DNA from: an uncultured Pseudoxanthomonas sp.
GTDB taxonomy: Bacteria > Pseudomonadota > Gammaproteobacteria > Xanthomonadales > Xanthomonadaceae
NCBI GenBank assembly: GCA_946886405.1
Contig: CAMPIO010000006.1
Span: 1-64,000, forward strand
Length of the DNA: 64,000 nucleotides
Direction of reading: 5' to 3'
The translations under genes were made by a program, and so were the position numbers. A model generated the notes under the pieces. The model worked only from the letters and a program-made list of their open reading frames with translations, was not told where the DNA came from and ran no database searches. This document shows, in pieces, positions 35,857 through 44,666 of the stretch. Each line of letters begins with the position of its first letter. Position 1 is the first letter of the stretch.

Positions 35857-36869
35857 GCGATTTCACCACGCGCGTGCAGCACGGGTTTGATGCGTGCATC
35901 GAGCAGCGTGCGCAGCCCCGACAGCTCCGGATAGCGCGGCAGTACCTCGTCCAGATAGCGAATGAAACGAGGTACGTCGGGCAGGTAGCGGGTCTTGCCG
36001 TCGCGGTAGTGCAAGCGGGAGAAGATGCCCAGGATCTTCAGGTGCCGCTGGATGCCCATCCAGTCCGCATCGCGCAGGAACACCTTGAGTTCCGGCACCG
36101 GCAATCCGGCGCGCGTGGCACGGGCGTGGTAGCGCGCCAGCCAGCCATCCACGCGTTCGATCGGCCAGCTCAGGAACGCATCCTTGAACAGGCTCATGGC
36201 GTCGTAGGCGACGGGACCGCGCACGCAATCCTGGAAATCGATCACGGCCGGCCCCGGCGTCACCGGCATCAGGTTGCGCGGCATGAAGTCGCGGTGGGTC
36301 AGCACGCGCGCCTGTGACAGTGCGTTGTCCATCAACCGGCGCTGGGACAGTTCCAGCCCTTCCATCTCGCTGCAGTCCAGCGTCAGGCCCAGGTGACGGC
36401 GAAGGAACCATTCGTCGAACAGGCCGGCATCGCGTTGCAGTAGCGCTTCGCCGAACTCGCCCATGCCGTCGGGCGGCGCGATGGCCTGCAGGCGCAGCAA
36501 CTGATCGATGGCAGCATCGAACCAGGTGTCGGCATTGTCGTCGCTGATCACGTGCGCCAGTGTCGGGCCGCCCAGGTCTTCCAGCAGCAGGAAGCCGAGG
36601 TCCGTGTCGATGGCCAGTACCTCCGGCACGCGTACGTCGCCGGAGGCCAGCAGTTCGCGCATCGCCAGCCAGGGCCGCACGTCCTCGAGTCCGGGTGGCG
36701 AATCCATGACGATCCGCCCCGGCCCGTCGCCCAGGCTGCGCCAGTAGCTGCGATAGCCGGCATCCATCGAGGCGCGTTCGAGCTGCGCGTAGGGGTCGCC
36801 GAGTGCGCCGCGCGCCCATTCCAGGCGCTGGGCGCCACGCCCCGAGGGGTCCTGAATCGTTGGGTTCAT
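35853..36869 (-). CDS. amgK: N-acetylmuramate/N-acetylglucosamine kinase AmgK
   Basis: Kinase of the aminoglycoside-phosphotransferase fold that phosphorylates the anomeric hydroxyl of MurNAc. 338 residues with the catalytic loop VLTHRDFMPRNLMPV, the metal motif VIDFQDCVRGPVAYD and a helical C-terminus. The next gene is murU, four bases overlapping. Together they bypass de novo UDP-MurNAc synthesis, a route that lowers fosfomycin sensitivity in pseudomonads. ATG 36869 is a normal start. It is divergent from manC. Confidence 0.91.
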   Translation of the reverse strand: MNPTIQDPSGRGAQRLEWARGALGDPYAQLERASMDAGYRSYWRSLGDGPGRIVMDSPPGLEDVRPWLAMRELLASGDVRVPEVLAIDTDLGFLLLEDLGGPTLAHVISDDNADTWFDAAIDQLLRLQAIAPPDGMGEFGEALLQRDAGLFDEWFLRRHLGLTLDCSEMEGLELSQRRLMDNALSQARVLTHRDFMPRNLMPVTPGPAVIDFQDCVRGPVAYDAMSLFKDAFLSWPIERVDGWLARYHARATRAGLPVPELKVFLRDADWMGIQRHLKILGIFSRLHYRDGKTRYLPDVPRFIRYLDEVLPRYPELSGLRTLLDARIKPVLHARGEIA

Positions 36870-36940
36870 GCAGTCGCGGCCATGCAGAGGCGATAAGGCC
36901 TACAGGGTAAACTGGCGACCTATCGACTTGCGAGGCTTGC

Positions 36941-38347
36941 ATGGCCCCTCTCCAACCCGTGCTGCTGTCCGGCGGCTCCGGCACGCGCCTGTGGCCACTG
37001 TCGCGCGAGGCCTATCCCAAGCAGTTCCTGCCGCTCGTCGGTGACGACACGATGGTGCAGGCGACGTGGCGCCGCGTGGAAGCCATCGCCGAACGCGCGC
37101 CCATCGTGGTCGCGAATGAAGAACACCGTTTCCTGGTCGCCGAACAGCTGCGACAGATCGGTGCGCCGGTACCGGCGATCCTGCTCGAGCCCGTCGGCCG
37201 CAACACCGCCCCGGCGATTGCCGCGGCAGCGCTGCAGGCGATGATGGACGGCGCCGATCCGCTGCTGCTCGTACTGCCGTCCGACCATGTGGTCCGCGAT
37301 GTGCGGGGTTTCCAGCAAGCCGTACGCGACGCATCCGCTGCTGCGGATGCCGGCGCACTGGTGACGTTCGGTATCGTGCCCGACGCGCCCGAAACGGGCT
37401 TCGGCTACATCCACGCGGAAGCAGGCGACGGCCTGCGCAAGGTGTCGCGTTTCATCGAGAAGCCCGATGCAGCGACCGCGCAGTCTTACCTGGATGCGGG
37501 CGGTTACTACTGGAACAGCGGCATGTTCCTGTTCCGTGCCAGCCGCTATCTGGAAGAACTTGCGCGGTTCCGCCCTGACATCGTCAAAGCCGTCCGTGCT
37601 GCGCATGAAGCGGCCCGGTACGACGGCGATTTCGTCCGCCTCGACAAGGATTCGTTTGCGGCTTGTCCATCCGATTCGATCGACTACGCCGTCTTCGAGA
37701 AGACCCGGCATGCGATGGTGCTGCCGGTCGACATCGGCTGGAACGACGTCGGCAGCTGGTCCGCGCTGTGGGACGTCGCGGAGCGCGATGCCGACGGCAA
37801 TGCACACCACGGCGACGTCATCGCCGTGGACAGTCGCAACAGCTATGCCTACGCGCAGCGCCTGGTCGCGCTGGTGGGTGTGGACGATATCGTGGTGGTC
37901 GAAACGGACGACGCGGTGCTGGTCGCACGCAAGGACCGTGTCCAGGACGTCAAGCTGGTCGTTGCCCAGTTGAAGAAGGAACAGCGCAGCCAGGCCGTCC
38001 TGCACCGCGAGGTGCACCGCCCGTGGGGCAGTTACGACTCGGTCGACCATGGTGCGCGCCATCAGGTCAAGCGCATCAAGGTCAAGCCGGGTGCGGCGCT
38101 CAGCCTGCAGATGCATCATCACCGCGCCGAGCACTGGATCGTGGTCTGCGGTACCGCGAAGGTGACGCGCGGCGACGAAACGCTGCTGCTGTCGGAGAAC
38201 GAGAGCACCTACATTCCACTCGGTGTGAAGCACCGCCTGGAGAATCCCGGCAAGGTGCCGCTCGAACTGATCGAAGTTCAGTCCGGCAGTTACCTGGGTG
38301 AAGACGACATCGTCCGCTTCGAGGATGTCTACGGTCGCAGTGAGTAA
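36941..38347 (+). CDS. manC: Mannose-1-phosphate guanylyltransferase / mannose-6-phosphate isomerase
   Basis: Bifunctional enzyme (called XanB in Xanthomonas) supplying GDP-mannose for exopolysaccharide and LPS. 468 residues. The N-terminal nucleotidyltransferase has [25 protein letters not shown] and LVLPSDHVV, with FIEKPD. The C-terminal cupin isomerase has [29 protein letters not shown] possible -10 box TAAACT at 36908-36913 lies upstream. Its stop overlaps the start of the next gene by eight bases. Confidence 0.94.
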   Translation: MAPLQPVLLSGGSGTRLWPLSREAYPKQFLPLVGDDTMVQATWRRVEAIAERAPIVVANEEHRFLVAEQLRQIGAPVPAILLEPVGRNTAPAIAAAALQAMMDGADPLLLVLPSDHVVRDVRGFQQAVRDASAAADAGALVTFGIVPDAPETGFGYIHAEAGDGLRKVSRFIEKPDAATAQSYLDAGGYYWNSGMFLFRASRYLEELARFRPDIVKAVRAAHEAARYDGDFVRLDKDSFAACPSDSIDYAVFEKTRHAMVLPVDIGWNDVGSWSALWDVAERDADGNAHHGDVIAVDSRNSYAYAQRLVALVGVDDIVVVETDDAVLVARKDRVQDVKLVVAQLKKEQRSQAVLHREVHRPWGSYDSVDHGARHQVKRIKVKPGAALSLQMHHHRAEHWIVVCGTAKVTRGDETLLLSENESTYIPLGVKHRLENPGKVPLELIEVQSGSYLGEDDIVRFEDVYGRSE

Positions 38348-39941
38348 TGGCGTGAGCGCTGCGCGCTACCGTCTGGACGATCTGGTGATCGATCTGGAGC
38401 GGCAGCGCGTCGAACGCGACGGCGAACTCCTCAATGTGGCAGGCCTCAGCTTCCAGCTGCTGCGCCACCTGCTGGAACAGGGCGACCGTGTCGTCGGTTT
38501 CGATGAGCTCATCCAGCGCGTGTGGGCGCCGGCGATCGTCAATGAGGAGACCGTCACCCAGCGGGTGAAGCTGCTGCGCCAGGCCCTGGGGGATGACGGA
38601 CGCCGTCCGCGCTACCTGCGGTCGGTGCGCGGGCAGGGGTACCAGTTGTGCACTCGGCCGGAACCGATGCCTGCCAACGCGCCCGCCGACCTGCCGGCAT
38701 CTCGCCCGCATCGGTCACGCGCCGCGATGATGGCCGTGGCAGCCGCCGTAGTGCTTGCGACCTGCGTGGGGCTGTGGGCGTGGACGCAGCATGCCAGCCG
38801 CACCGATCCGCAGGTTGCTGCCCCCGCACCGGTCCAACCTTCGTTGCTGCAGCGCGCCGCCTACTATGCGGGCATCGGCCAGCGCGACGATAACGAACGC
38901 GCCATCGAGCTCTTCGCGCAGGCGCTGCAGGAGCAGCCCGGCAACGTGGACGCGCTGGTTGGATTGAGCCGCGCCTACAGTGCCCGGGTCTGTCTGTTCA
39001 ATTTCCCCCCGGAATGGGCGGCGCGTGCGCAGGCGCTGGCCGAGCAGGCCATCCGCGCGCAGCCCAGGCGTGCGACCGCCCACGCCGCGCTGGGGTATTC
39101 GCATGACTGTCGCGGCCGTATCGATGATGCGCTTGCGGGGTACGAACGTGCGGTCGCGCTGGACCCTGCCGCCGACGACAGCCGCGCGTCCGCGGCCTAC
39201 CTCTATGACCGCAAGGGGCTGCTCGCCCAGGCACTGCTCGCGAACACATCATTGCGCGGCGATCCCGCGCGCGTGCGCTACCTGCAAGTGCAGATCGCCG
39301 GCATCCTGGATCTGCTGGGCTATCCGCAGGCGGCGGAAGCGCGTTATCGCCAGAGCTTCGCGCTGTATCCCGACAACGTCTTCTCCAACATCGCCTGGCC
39401 GCGTTTCCTGTTCCGTCACGGCCGCACGACGGAAGCGCAGGCCGCGTTGGACCAGGCCATGCAACGGGGGACCGATCATGTCGACCTGTTTTTGCTCGCT
39501 GCCGAACTGGCGCAACTGCGGGGCGATCCCGCCGCTGCGCTGAAGGCTTACCGGCAGGCCGAAGCTTTGCGCCCGCAGGCAAGCCTGCCGGCGACACTGG
39601 CCCAGCTGCAGGCCGGCCCCGCCGATCCGGTCTGGGCCCATGCGCGTGCCGACCGCATCGCCCGCGAGCTGGAAGGCGGGGCGGGCTATCCCTCCGACTG
39701 GCTTGAAGTCGTCGTGCTGCGCGAGGCTGCCGGTGATCGTGCGGCGGCGCTCGCATCGCTGCAACACGCGGTGGATGCGGGTTACAGCGATGCGGCTTAC
39801 CTGCGGGTGTCGCCGTTGTTCAGGACGATGGCAGCCGAGCCAGCATTCGCCCACAGCGTGGATGCGCTCAACCGGCGTGTCGCGCTCGAGCACGGCAAGG
39901 TGCCCGGCGCGTTGCTGGAACGCCTTACGGCATCGCCTTGA
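38340..39941 (+). CDS. Membrane-bound CadC-like transcriptional regulator with TPR repeats
   Basis: 533 residues. Residues 5-107 form an OmpR-type winged helix ([25 protein letters not shown], then [13 protein letters not shown]), a linker follows, then one membrane segment (about 129-148, [19 protein letters not shown]), then an extracytoplasmic TPR region ([28 protein letters not shown] and several related units). The start GTG 38340 is favoured as it overlaps manC by eight bases; a GTG at 38352 is possible. The input and target genes are unknown. Its last 17 bases overlap the end of the opposing beta-lactamase-fold gene. Confidence 0.86.
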   Translation: MSNGVSAARYRLDDLVIDLERQRVERDGELLNVAGLSFQLLRHLLEQGDRVVGFDELIQRVWAPAIVNEETVTQRVKLLRQALGDDGRRPRYLRSVRGQGYQLCTRPEPMPANAPADLPASRPHRSRAAMMAVAAAVVLATCVGLWAWTQHASRTDPQVAAPAPVQPSLLQRAAYYAGIGQRDDNERAIELFAQALQEQPGNVDALVGLSRAYSARVCLFNFPPEWAARAQALAEQAIRAQPRRATAHAALGYSHDCRGRIDDALAGYERAVALDPAADDSRASAAYLYDRKGLLAQALLANTSLRGDPARVRYLQVQIAGILDLLGYPQAAEARYRQSFALYPDNVFSNIAWPRFLFRHGRTTEAQAALDQAMQRGTDHVDLFLLAAELAQLRGDPAAALKAYRQAEALRPQASLPATLAQLQAGPADPVWAHARADRIARELEGGAGYPSDWLEVVVLREAAGDRAAALASLQHAVDAGYSDAAYLRVSPLFRTMAAEPAFAHSVDALNRRVALEHGKVPGALLERLTASP

Positions 39942-41067
39942 GCACGTAGTCGCCGAACATCTGCTGCGACTGCGGGTGCACGTTGCGCTGGTTGAACGAG
40001 GTCCGCGTGATCACCACTACCAGCTGCCGTTCGGGCACGATGAAGACGTAGTTGCCGCCGTTGCCCGACATCGCCCACGCTGCCTGCTCTCCTTCCGCAC
40101 GCGGGAAACGGAACCGCCAGAACTGGTAGCCGTAGTCCGCATCCTCGCGCGCCTGCGCATGCACCGTCAGTGCCGCGTTGATCCAGGGCGTGGAGATGAT
40201 CTGCCGGCCCTGCCAGCGGCCACCATCGGCCACCAGTTGCCCGAGCTTGGCCAGGTCGCGACTGCGGTAGCGCGTGCCGCCGCCGCCCATGCCTACACCC
40301 TCCGACGACCTGTTCCACTGGACCTGCTGGATGCCCAGCGGGCGTTCCAGTGCCTCGGCAGCAAAGGCCGCCAGCGGCTTGCCGGTTGCCCGTTCGATCA
40401 CCGCACCCAGCAGGAAGCTGCCCGCCGTGCAGTATGAAAAGGCCCGGCCATGCGGGCTGTCCTCGGGGCGCGTCATCCACGGCGCGAAGCCGCGCATCGG
40501 CAGGTCCAGCGCGAACCGGGTCCAGTCCTCGCTCACGTACATGCGTTCTTCGTTGCCGGCGGAGAACGGGTTTTCGTCGTCGCACTCCCAGGCCGAGCTC
40601 ATCGTGAGCAGGTCTTCCAGCGTCATCCGCTGCTTGCGCGGACTGGGGTTCTGCCACGGTTGCCTGTCGGCGAAGTAGGGGTACACAGTCGCCTGCGCAC
40701 CCGGGAGGTGCCCTTGATCGATCGCCGCCCCCAGCAGCAGGGCGGTGACGCTCTTGGTGGCCGAACGCGTGTCGTTGAGCACATCCGGGCCGCCGCCGTT
40801 GAAGTAGCGCTCGTACACCAGCTTGCCCTGGTGGGCGATGACGATACTGGTGACCCCCGGGTAATCCCCCTTGGCGATGGCCGCCTCCAGTGCCTGCAGG
40901 CGATCAAGCTGCCAGCCGTCGCGACGGGCGTCGGCGGTCTGCCAGCCGTCCTGCATCGGCACGGGCGGGCGATAGGCTTCCGGCACGACGGGGGCGCTGG
41001 CAGATGGCTCCGCCGCGTGCGCAACGGTAGACATGACGAGGAAGGGCAACAGCAGGGAACGACGCAT
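39925..41067 (-). CDS. Serine beta-lactamase/penicillin-binding-like hydrolase (class C fold)
   Basis: 380 residues with a signal peptide (MRRSLLLPFLVMSTVAHA). The nucleophile motif SATK is at residues 102-105. A tyrosine in SYCTAGSFLLG stands where Tyr-x-Asn lies in class C enzymes. The family includes esterases and D-aminopeptidases as well as beta-lactamases, and a true KTG triad is not evident, so resistance should not be inferred. It lies opposite the TPR regulator; the convergent gene ends overlap. Confidence 0.85.
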   Translation of the reverse strand: MRRSLLLPFLVMSTVAHAAEPSASAPVVPEAYRPPVPMQDGWQTADARRDGWQLDRLQALEAAIAKGDYPGVTSIVIAHQGKLVYERYFNGGGPDVLNDTRSATKSVTALLLGAAIDQGHLPGAQATVYPYFADRQPWQNPSPRKQRMTLEDLLTMSSAWECDDENPFSAGNEERMYVSEDWTRFALDLPMRGFAPWMTRPEDSPHGRAFSYCTAGSFLLGAVIERATGKPLAAFAAEALERPLGIQQVQWNRSSEGVGMGGGGTRYRSRDLAKLGQLVADGGRWQGRQIISTPWINAALTVHAQAREDADYGYQFWRFRFPRAEGEQAAWAMSGNGGNYVFIVPERQLVVVITRTSFNQRNVHPQSQQMFGDYVLKAMP

Positions 41068-41175
41068 GGCATGACTCCTTGGAAGGGAGCGTCATTCCAT
41101 CGCGGGTCTCGATGAAGCGCCTGACAGGAGAATGAAGATTTATGAAAGCGGTCGCCCGCGTTGCGCGGGCGCAAG

Positions 41176-41202
41176 AAAAAGCCCCGCACGGCGGGGCTTT
41201 TT
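41176..41202 (-). terminator. Terminator downstream of the GlsB-like gene
   Basis: A 12-bp stem (AAAAAGCCCCGC, loop ACG, GCGGGGCTTTTT) with flanking T run, just after the minus-strand gene ending at 41223. Another GC-rich palindrome at 41154-41171 lies close by. Confidence 0.8.
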
Positions 41203-41222
41203 CGTTCTGCTGTCGGGGTGGC

Positions 41223-41489
41223 TCAGCGTTTTTTCTTCACCATCGCGTAGATGACCAGCAGCACGATGGCGCCGACGACCGAGGCGATGAAGCCCGCCGG
41301 CTCGCCGGGGGCATACCAGCCCAGCGCGCCCCCGATGAAACGGGCCAGCAAGGCGCCCAGGATGCCCAGCACGATGGTCATGAAGAAGCCGAGCTTGTCA
41401 TTGCCGGGCTTGAGTGCCCGCGCGAGCAGGCCGGCGAGGAAGCCGATCAGCAAGGTCCAGAGGATGCCGCCGCCAAAGATCTGTTCCAT
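41223..41489 (-). CDS. GlsB/YeaQ/YmgE family membrane protein
   Basis: An 88-residue membrane protein with three hydrophobic segments and the glycine-rich GWYAPGEPAGFIASVVGAIVLLVIYAMV C-terminus, ending in KKKR. This transglycosylase-associated family is often stress-linked (GlsB, YeaQ), with unknown biochemical activity. Start ATG 41489 (MEQIFGGGILW) is the only one giving family length; an upstream open frame adds unlike sequence. A terminator follows. Confidence 0.9.
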   Translation of the reverse strand: MEQIFGGGILWTLLIGFLAGLLARALKPGNDKLGFFMTIVLGILGALLARFIGGALGWYAPGEPAGFIASVVGAIVLLVIYAMVKKKR

Positions 41490-41660
41490 CGAAACACTCC
41501 GGTTGTGAAGGTGTGGGGCGATGCGCAGCGTAACCCAGCTGCCTGCGGCGTGGGGCAACGGCGGGCAGAGGCAGTCAGCGGTGGAGGGGCCCACTCGGGA
41601 CTCAGCTCCCACAAGCCCCCTAAGCCCTCACGACCCTCATGAGCATGAGGCCGGAACAAC

Positions 41661-41684
41661 GAAGGCCGGGTCGCCCCGGCCTTC
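41661..41684 (-). terminator. Terminator downstream of the M20 peptidase gene
   Basis: GAAGGCCGGG, TCGC, CCCGGCCTTC: a 10-bp perfect stem 25 bases after the peptidase stop (minus strand), followed by a short T-rich stretch. Confidence 0.7.
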
Positions 41685-41708
41685 TGCATGTGGCAATGCG
41701 TGTGCGGA

Positions 41709-43199
41709 TCAGCAGCAGCCGTGGTCGCCGTGCTGTTCGCCGCCGGCCACGGCGGCAACGCCGGTGGTTTCGCCGCGCACACTGGCGGCATGATGTTCGG
41801 CGATCACGCGTGCGACACAGGCGGTGACCTTCTTGCCCATCGGGATGTGCAGGAATTCGTTCGGACCGTGCGCATTGGAATGCGGGCCCAGCACACCGGT
41901 GATCATGAATTGCGCACCGGGGAACTTCTCGCCGAGCATGCCCATGAAGGGGATCGTGCCACCTTCGCCCATGTACATCGCGGGCTTGCCGAAGAACTCG
42001 CGGCTGGACGCGTCGATCGCCTGCTCCAACCAAGGCGACATCGCCGGCGCATTCCAGCCCGTGCTGGCCTTCTCCAGCTCCAGGCTGACCTGTGCGCCGT
42101 TCGGCGGATCCTTCTCCAACAACGCCTTCAGCAGTTGGCCCGCCTGCTTGCCTTCGAGCGTCGGCGGCAGACGCAGCGACAGCTTCACTGAGGTGTAGGG
42201 GCGCAGCACGTTGCCCGCCGACGACAGCGGCGGCATGCCGTCCACGCCGGTCACCGACAGGGCAGGGCGCCACGTGCGGTTGAGCACCAGTTCGGCCAGA
42301 TCCTCGGCCATCGGCGTCATGCCGGGCAGGAACGGGAACTTGTCGAACACCGCCGTATCCAGCACGCGCGCCGCTTCCTGCGCCTGTGCCAGCCGGGCAG
42401 CCGGAATCTCTGCTTGAAGACCCTCGGGCAGGATGCGGCCGGTCTGTTCGTCCTCGAGTCGCGACAACAACTGGCGAAGCAATCGGAAGCTCGACGGCAC
42501 GACGCCGGACGCGTCGCCGGAATGCACACCTTCCTCCAAGACCTTGACGGTGAAGTTGCCGCCGGCCAGGCCGCGCAGCGAGGTGGTGCACCACAGCTGC
42601 TCATAGTTGCCGCAACCCGAATCCAGGCAGACGACCAGCGACGGCTTGCCGATGCGATCGGCCAGATGGTCCACGTAGGCAGGCAGATCGTAGCTGCCGG
42701 ACTCTTCGCAGGCCTCGATCAGGATGACGCAGCGCGCGTGCGGCACGCCCTGTTGCTGCAGCGCCTGGATAGCGGCCAGGGAACCGAAGATCGCGTAACC
42801 GTCATCGGCGCCGCCACGGCCGTACAGTTTGTCGCCCTTGATCACCGGCACCCACGGGCCGAGGTCGTCGTCCCAGCCGGTCATTTCCGGTTGCTTGTCC
42901 AGGTGACCATAGAGCAGCACCGTGTCAGCGCCCGTCTCCGGTCCACTGGCGGGAATCTCGATGAGGATCAGCGGCGTGCGGCCTTCCAGGCGCACCACTT
43001 CCACCTGCATGCCGGGTACCGCTTGCGCCTTCGCCCACCGCTCCATCAGCTGCACGGCCTGTTCCATGTAGCCGTTGGCCACCCAGTCCTTGTCGAACAT
43101 CGGCGACTTGTTCGGAATACGGATGTACTCGACCAGCTGCGGGACGATGTCGTCATCCCATTTCTCGGTGACGTAGCGGTCGACTTTGGCGGTATCCAT
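41709..43199 (-). CDS. M20 family metallopeptidase (dipeptidase-like)
   Basis: 496 residues. Zinc-binding motifs are LLYGHLDKQPEMTGWDDDLG (His/Asp), GRGGADDGYAIFGSL, EACEESGSYDL (catalytic Glu) and LGPHSNAHGPNEFL. The insert near residues 195-390 is the lid/dimer domain. It resembles CNDP-like dipeptidases and carboxypeptidases rather than amidohydrolases; the substrate is unknown. The C-terminus ends with HGDHGCC, an unusual His/Cys tail that could bind metal. No signal peptide, so it is cytosolic. Confidence 0.92.
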   Translation of the reverse strand: MDTAKVDRYVTEKWDDDIVPQLVEYIRIPNKSPMFDKDWVANGYMEQAVQLMERWAKAQAVPGMQVEVVRLEGRTPLILIEIPASGPETGADTVLLYGHLDKQPEMTGWDDDLGPWVPVIKGDKLYGRGGADDGYAIFGSLAAIQALQQQGVPHARCVILIEACEESGSYDLPAYVDHLADRIGKPSLVVCLDSGCGNYEQLWCTTSLRGLAGGNFTVKVLEEGVHSGDASGVVPSSFRLLRQLLSRLEDEQTGRILPEGLQAEIPAARLAQAQEAARVLDTAVFDKFPFLPGMTPMAEDLAELVLNRTWRPALSVTGVDGMPPLSSAGNVLRPYTSVKLSLRLPPTLEGKQAGQLLKALLEKDPPNGAQVSLELEKASTGWNAPAMSPWLEQAIDASSREFFGKPAMYMGEGGTIPFMGMLGEKFPGAQFMITGVLGPHSNAHGPNEFLHIPMGKKVTACVARVIAEHHAASVRGETTGVAAVAGGEQHGDHGCC

Positions 43200-43252
43200 G
43201 GCAACTCCGGGCGTGCTGAAAGGCAGGCCGCCATTCTACGCCCTGGCCAAGG

Positions 43253-43268
43253 GTAGGACTTTTCCTAC
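43253..43268. promoter_or_regulatory. Palindrome GTAGGA-cttt-TCCTAC upstream of the peptidase and comEA genes
   Basis: A perfect 6-bp inverted repeat 54 bases before the minus-strand peptidase start. It resembles the GGACxxTTTCC-TAC motif at 43336-43352 and may be another copy or operator. Confidence 0.4.
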
Positions 43269-43335
43269 ATCCGGCTGCGGCGTTTACGGGCAGATCCGCC
43301 CGTGCATGGGCGATACCGTGGCACCCGTCGGGATT

Positions 43336-43352
43336 GGACACTTTCCCTACCG
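43336..43352 (+). promoter_or_regulatory. Motif GGACACTTTCCCTACCG upstream of the ComEA-like gene
   Basis: Lies 90 bases before the ATG at 43443 in the gene's orientation. Nearly identical to the motif 80 bases before the periplasmic DNA ligase at 11486. About 30 bases further on, CATGCCGGAC here compares with CATGTCCGGAC there. Confidence 0.5.
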
Positions 43353-43442
43353 CCGCAGGCCACGTGCCATCGGCGGAAACATGCCGGACGCCGTGACGCA
43401 TCCGGCATGCATGGAGAGTCCAATGCCACAAGGAGAGTCGTC

Positions 43443-43781
43443 ATGAAGTCGTTCATCCACATCGTGTTCGCTGGCGTGCTGTCGCTGCTGTTCGCCATGC
43501 AGGCGATGGCCGCAGAGAAGGTCAACATCAATACGGCCGATGCGGTCGCGCTGGATCGCGTACTGATCGGCGTGGGACCGGCGAAGGCTGCCGCGATCGT
43601 CGATTACCGCAAGGCCAATGGTCCTTTCAAGAGCGCCGAAGAGCTGGCGATGGTGAAGGGCATCGGCCTGAGCACCATCGAGCAGAACCGCGACCGGATC
43701 GAGCTGCGCACCGGAGCGACCCCGGCACGCAAGCCGGCGGCGGCTGCAGCGACACCTGCCAAGCCGGTGGCGCGACGCTGA
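43443..43781 (+). CDS. ComEA-like helix-hairpin-helix DNA-binding protein
   Basis: A 112-residue exported protein. Signal peptide MKSFIHIVFAGVLSLLFAMQAMAA, then a tandem HhH domain: VNINTADAVALDRVLIGVGPAKAAAIVDYRKANGPFKSAEELAMVKGIGLSTIEQNRDRI region, ending with a Lys/Pro/Ala-rich tail. Such proteins bind incoming double-stranded DNA in the periplasm. The ATG follows AAGGAGAG. Twin motif upstream links it to the ligase gene. No comEC is in this window. Confidence 0.92.
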   Translation: MKSFIHIVFAGVLSLLFAMQAMAAEKVNINTADAVALDRVLIGVGPAKAAAIVDYRKANGPFKSAEELAMVKGIGLSTIEQNRDRIELRTGATPARKPAAAAATPAKPVARR

Positions 43782-43810
43782 TCGAATCCCGCGCAGGGCG
43801 TCTTCACAGG

Positions 43811-43949
43811 ACGTGAGGCGCCAGGCACAGGGGCAGGAAGCCAGGGGAACAGGCAGGACGCCGACAAGGACGTATTCACACCGCGCAGGATGCGCAAGGG
43901 TCAGGAGCGGGCAGGAGCCTGGTACTGGCAGGATGCCGACACGGACGTG
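43811..43949. repeat. Duplicated ~75-bp unit downstream of the ComEA-like gene
   Basis: Two partial copies at 75-base spacing. The clearest match is 43852-43874 with 43927-43949, 20 of 23 bases the same, starting GGCAGGAYGCCGACA. Flanking GCAGGAGC-like blocks match more weakly. No open frame or family resemblance. Confidence 0.65.
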
Positions 43950-43990
43950 GACATCACCCGGGTGCGCAGGAGGCGCGCCCGGGTGATGTC
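43950..43990. other. Strong 18-bp hairpin between the ComEA-like and HutD genes
   Basis: GACATCACCCGGGTGCGC pairs with GCGCGCCCGGGTGATGTC (one G:U) around loop AGGAG. A poor T run follows (GTTTCT), so it may terminate or stabilise the comEA transcript. Confidence 0.65.
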
Positions 43991-44032
43991 GTTTCTACGC
44001 CGTGCGTTTCGCGCGGCGTCGGACGGCCGGGC

Positions 44033-44038
44033 TAGAAT
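44033..44038 (+). promoter_or_regulatory. Candidate -10 box TAGAAT for the HutD-family gene
   Basis: TAGAAT in GGCCGGGCTAGAATCAC, 28 bases before the ATG at 44066. The 11 preceding bases match those before algH. Confidence 0.45.
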
Positions 44039-44065
44039 CACGCCGCGTCCTGACACGGAGACACC

Positions 44066-44656
44066 ATGCCGGCATCCTCATGTGTCATTCCCGCAAACGA
44101 ATACCGTCGGGAGCGATGGAAGAATGGGCTTGGCTGGACGCGCGAGATCCTGCGGGTCCCGGACAGCGACGGCTGGGACTGGCGGCTGTCGATCGCGGAG
44201 ATCGAGCGTGACGCGTCGTTTTCCTCATTTCCCGGCATCGACCGCGAACTGGTACTGCTTCGTGGAAACGGCCTTCGCCTGAGGTTCGGGGATGGACGCG
44301 TAGTCGATCTGATGCCGCCGCATGATCGCCTTCGGTTCTCAGGCGAAGAAGCGGTGACTGGCGAGCTCGTCGATGGCGTCACACACGATTTCAACCTGAT
44401 GTGGCGGCGCGGCCGTGTCCGCACAGAGCTGCTGCACCGCCCGCTGGTGGGGCCGATGCTGTTTTTCACCGAGCCGGGCGTGCACTGGGTCATCCATTTG
44501 ATCGCCGGCCAGGCGATGTTCGATGCTGCCAGCGGTCTTGGTCATCTCTGGAGCGGCGACACGGCCATTCTGGTCCCTGGCGAGGCCCGCGGACGCTACG
44601 CCCTCCAGGGTGGGGGAGAGCTGTTGGCCATCCGCATCGAGGATGCCGCCGACTGA
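44066..44656 (+). CDS. HutD family protein
   Basis: 196-residue cupin-like HutD/DUF886 protein. N-terminal ANEYRRERWKNGLGWTREIL, then WRLSIAEIERDASFSSFPGIDRELVLLRGNGL and DGVTHDFNLMWRRG are family hallmarks. HutD is thought to regulate histidine degradation, perhaps by binding an intermediate, but no hut genes are within reach here, so the role is open. ATG 44066 sits 28 bases after the TAGAAT box. Confidence 0.92.
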   Translation: MPASSCVIPANEYRRERWKNGLGWTREILRVPDSDGWDWRLSIAEIERDASFSSFPGIDRELVLLRGNGLRLRFGDGRVVDLMPPHDRLRFSGEEAVTGELVDGVTHDFNLMWRRGRVRTELLHRPLVGPMLFFTEPGVHWVIHLIAGQAMFDAASGLGHLWSGDTAILVPGEARGRYALQGGGELLAIRIEDAAD

Positions 44657-44666
44657 CCGTCTCCCG

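Noticed and set aside
39925..41067. Call as an antibiotic-resistance beta-lactamase
   Set aside because: The SxxK motif is present but Tyr-x-Asn and the KTG box are not convincing; many such proteins are esterases or peptidases.
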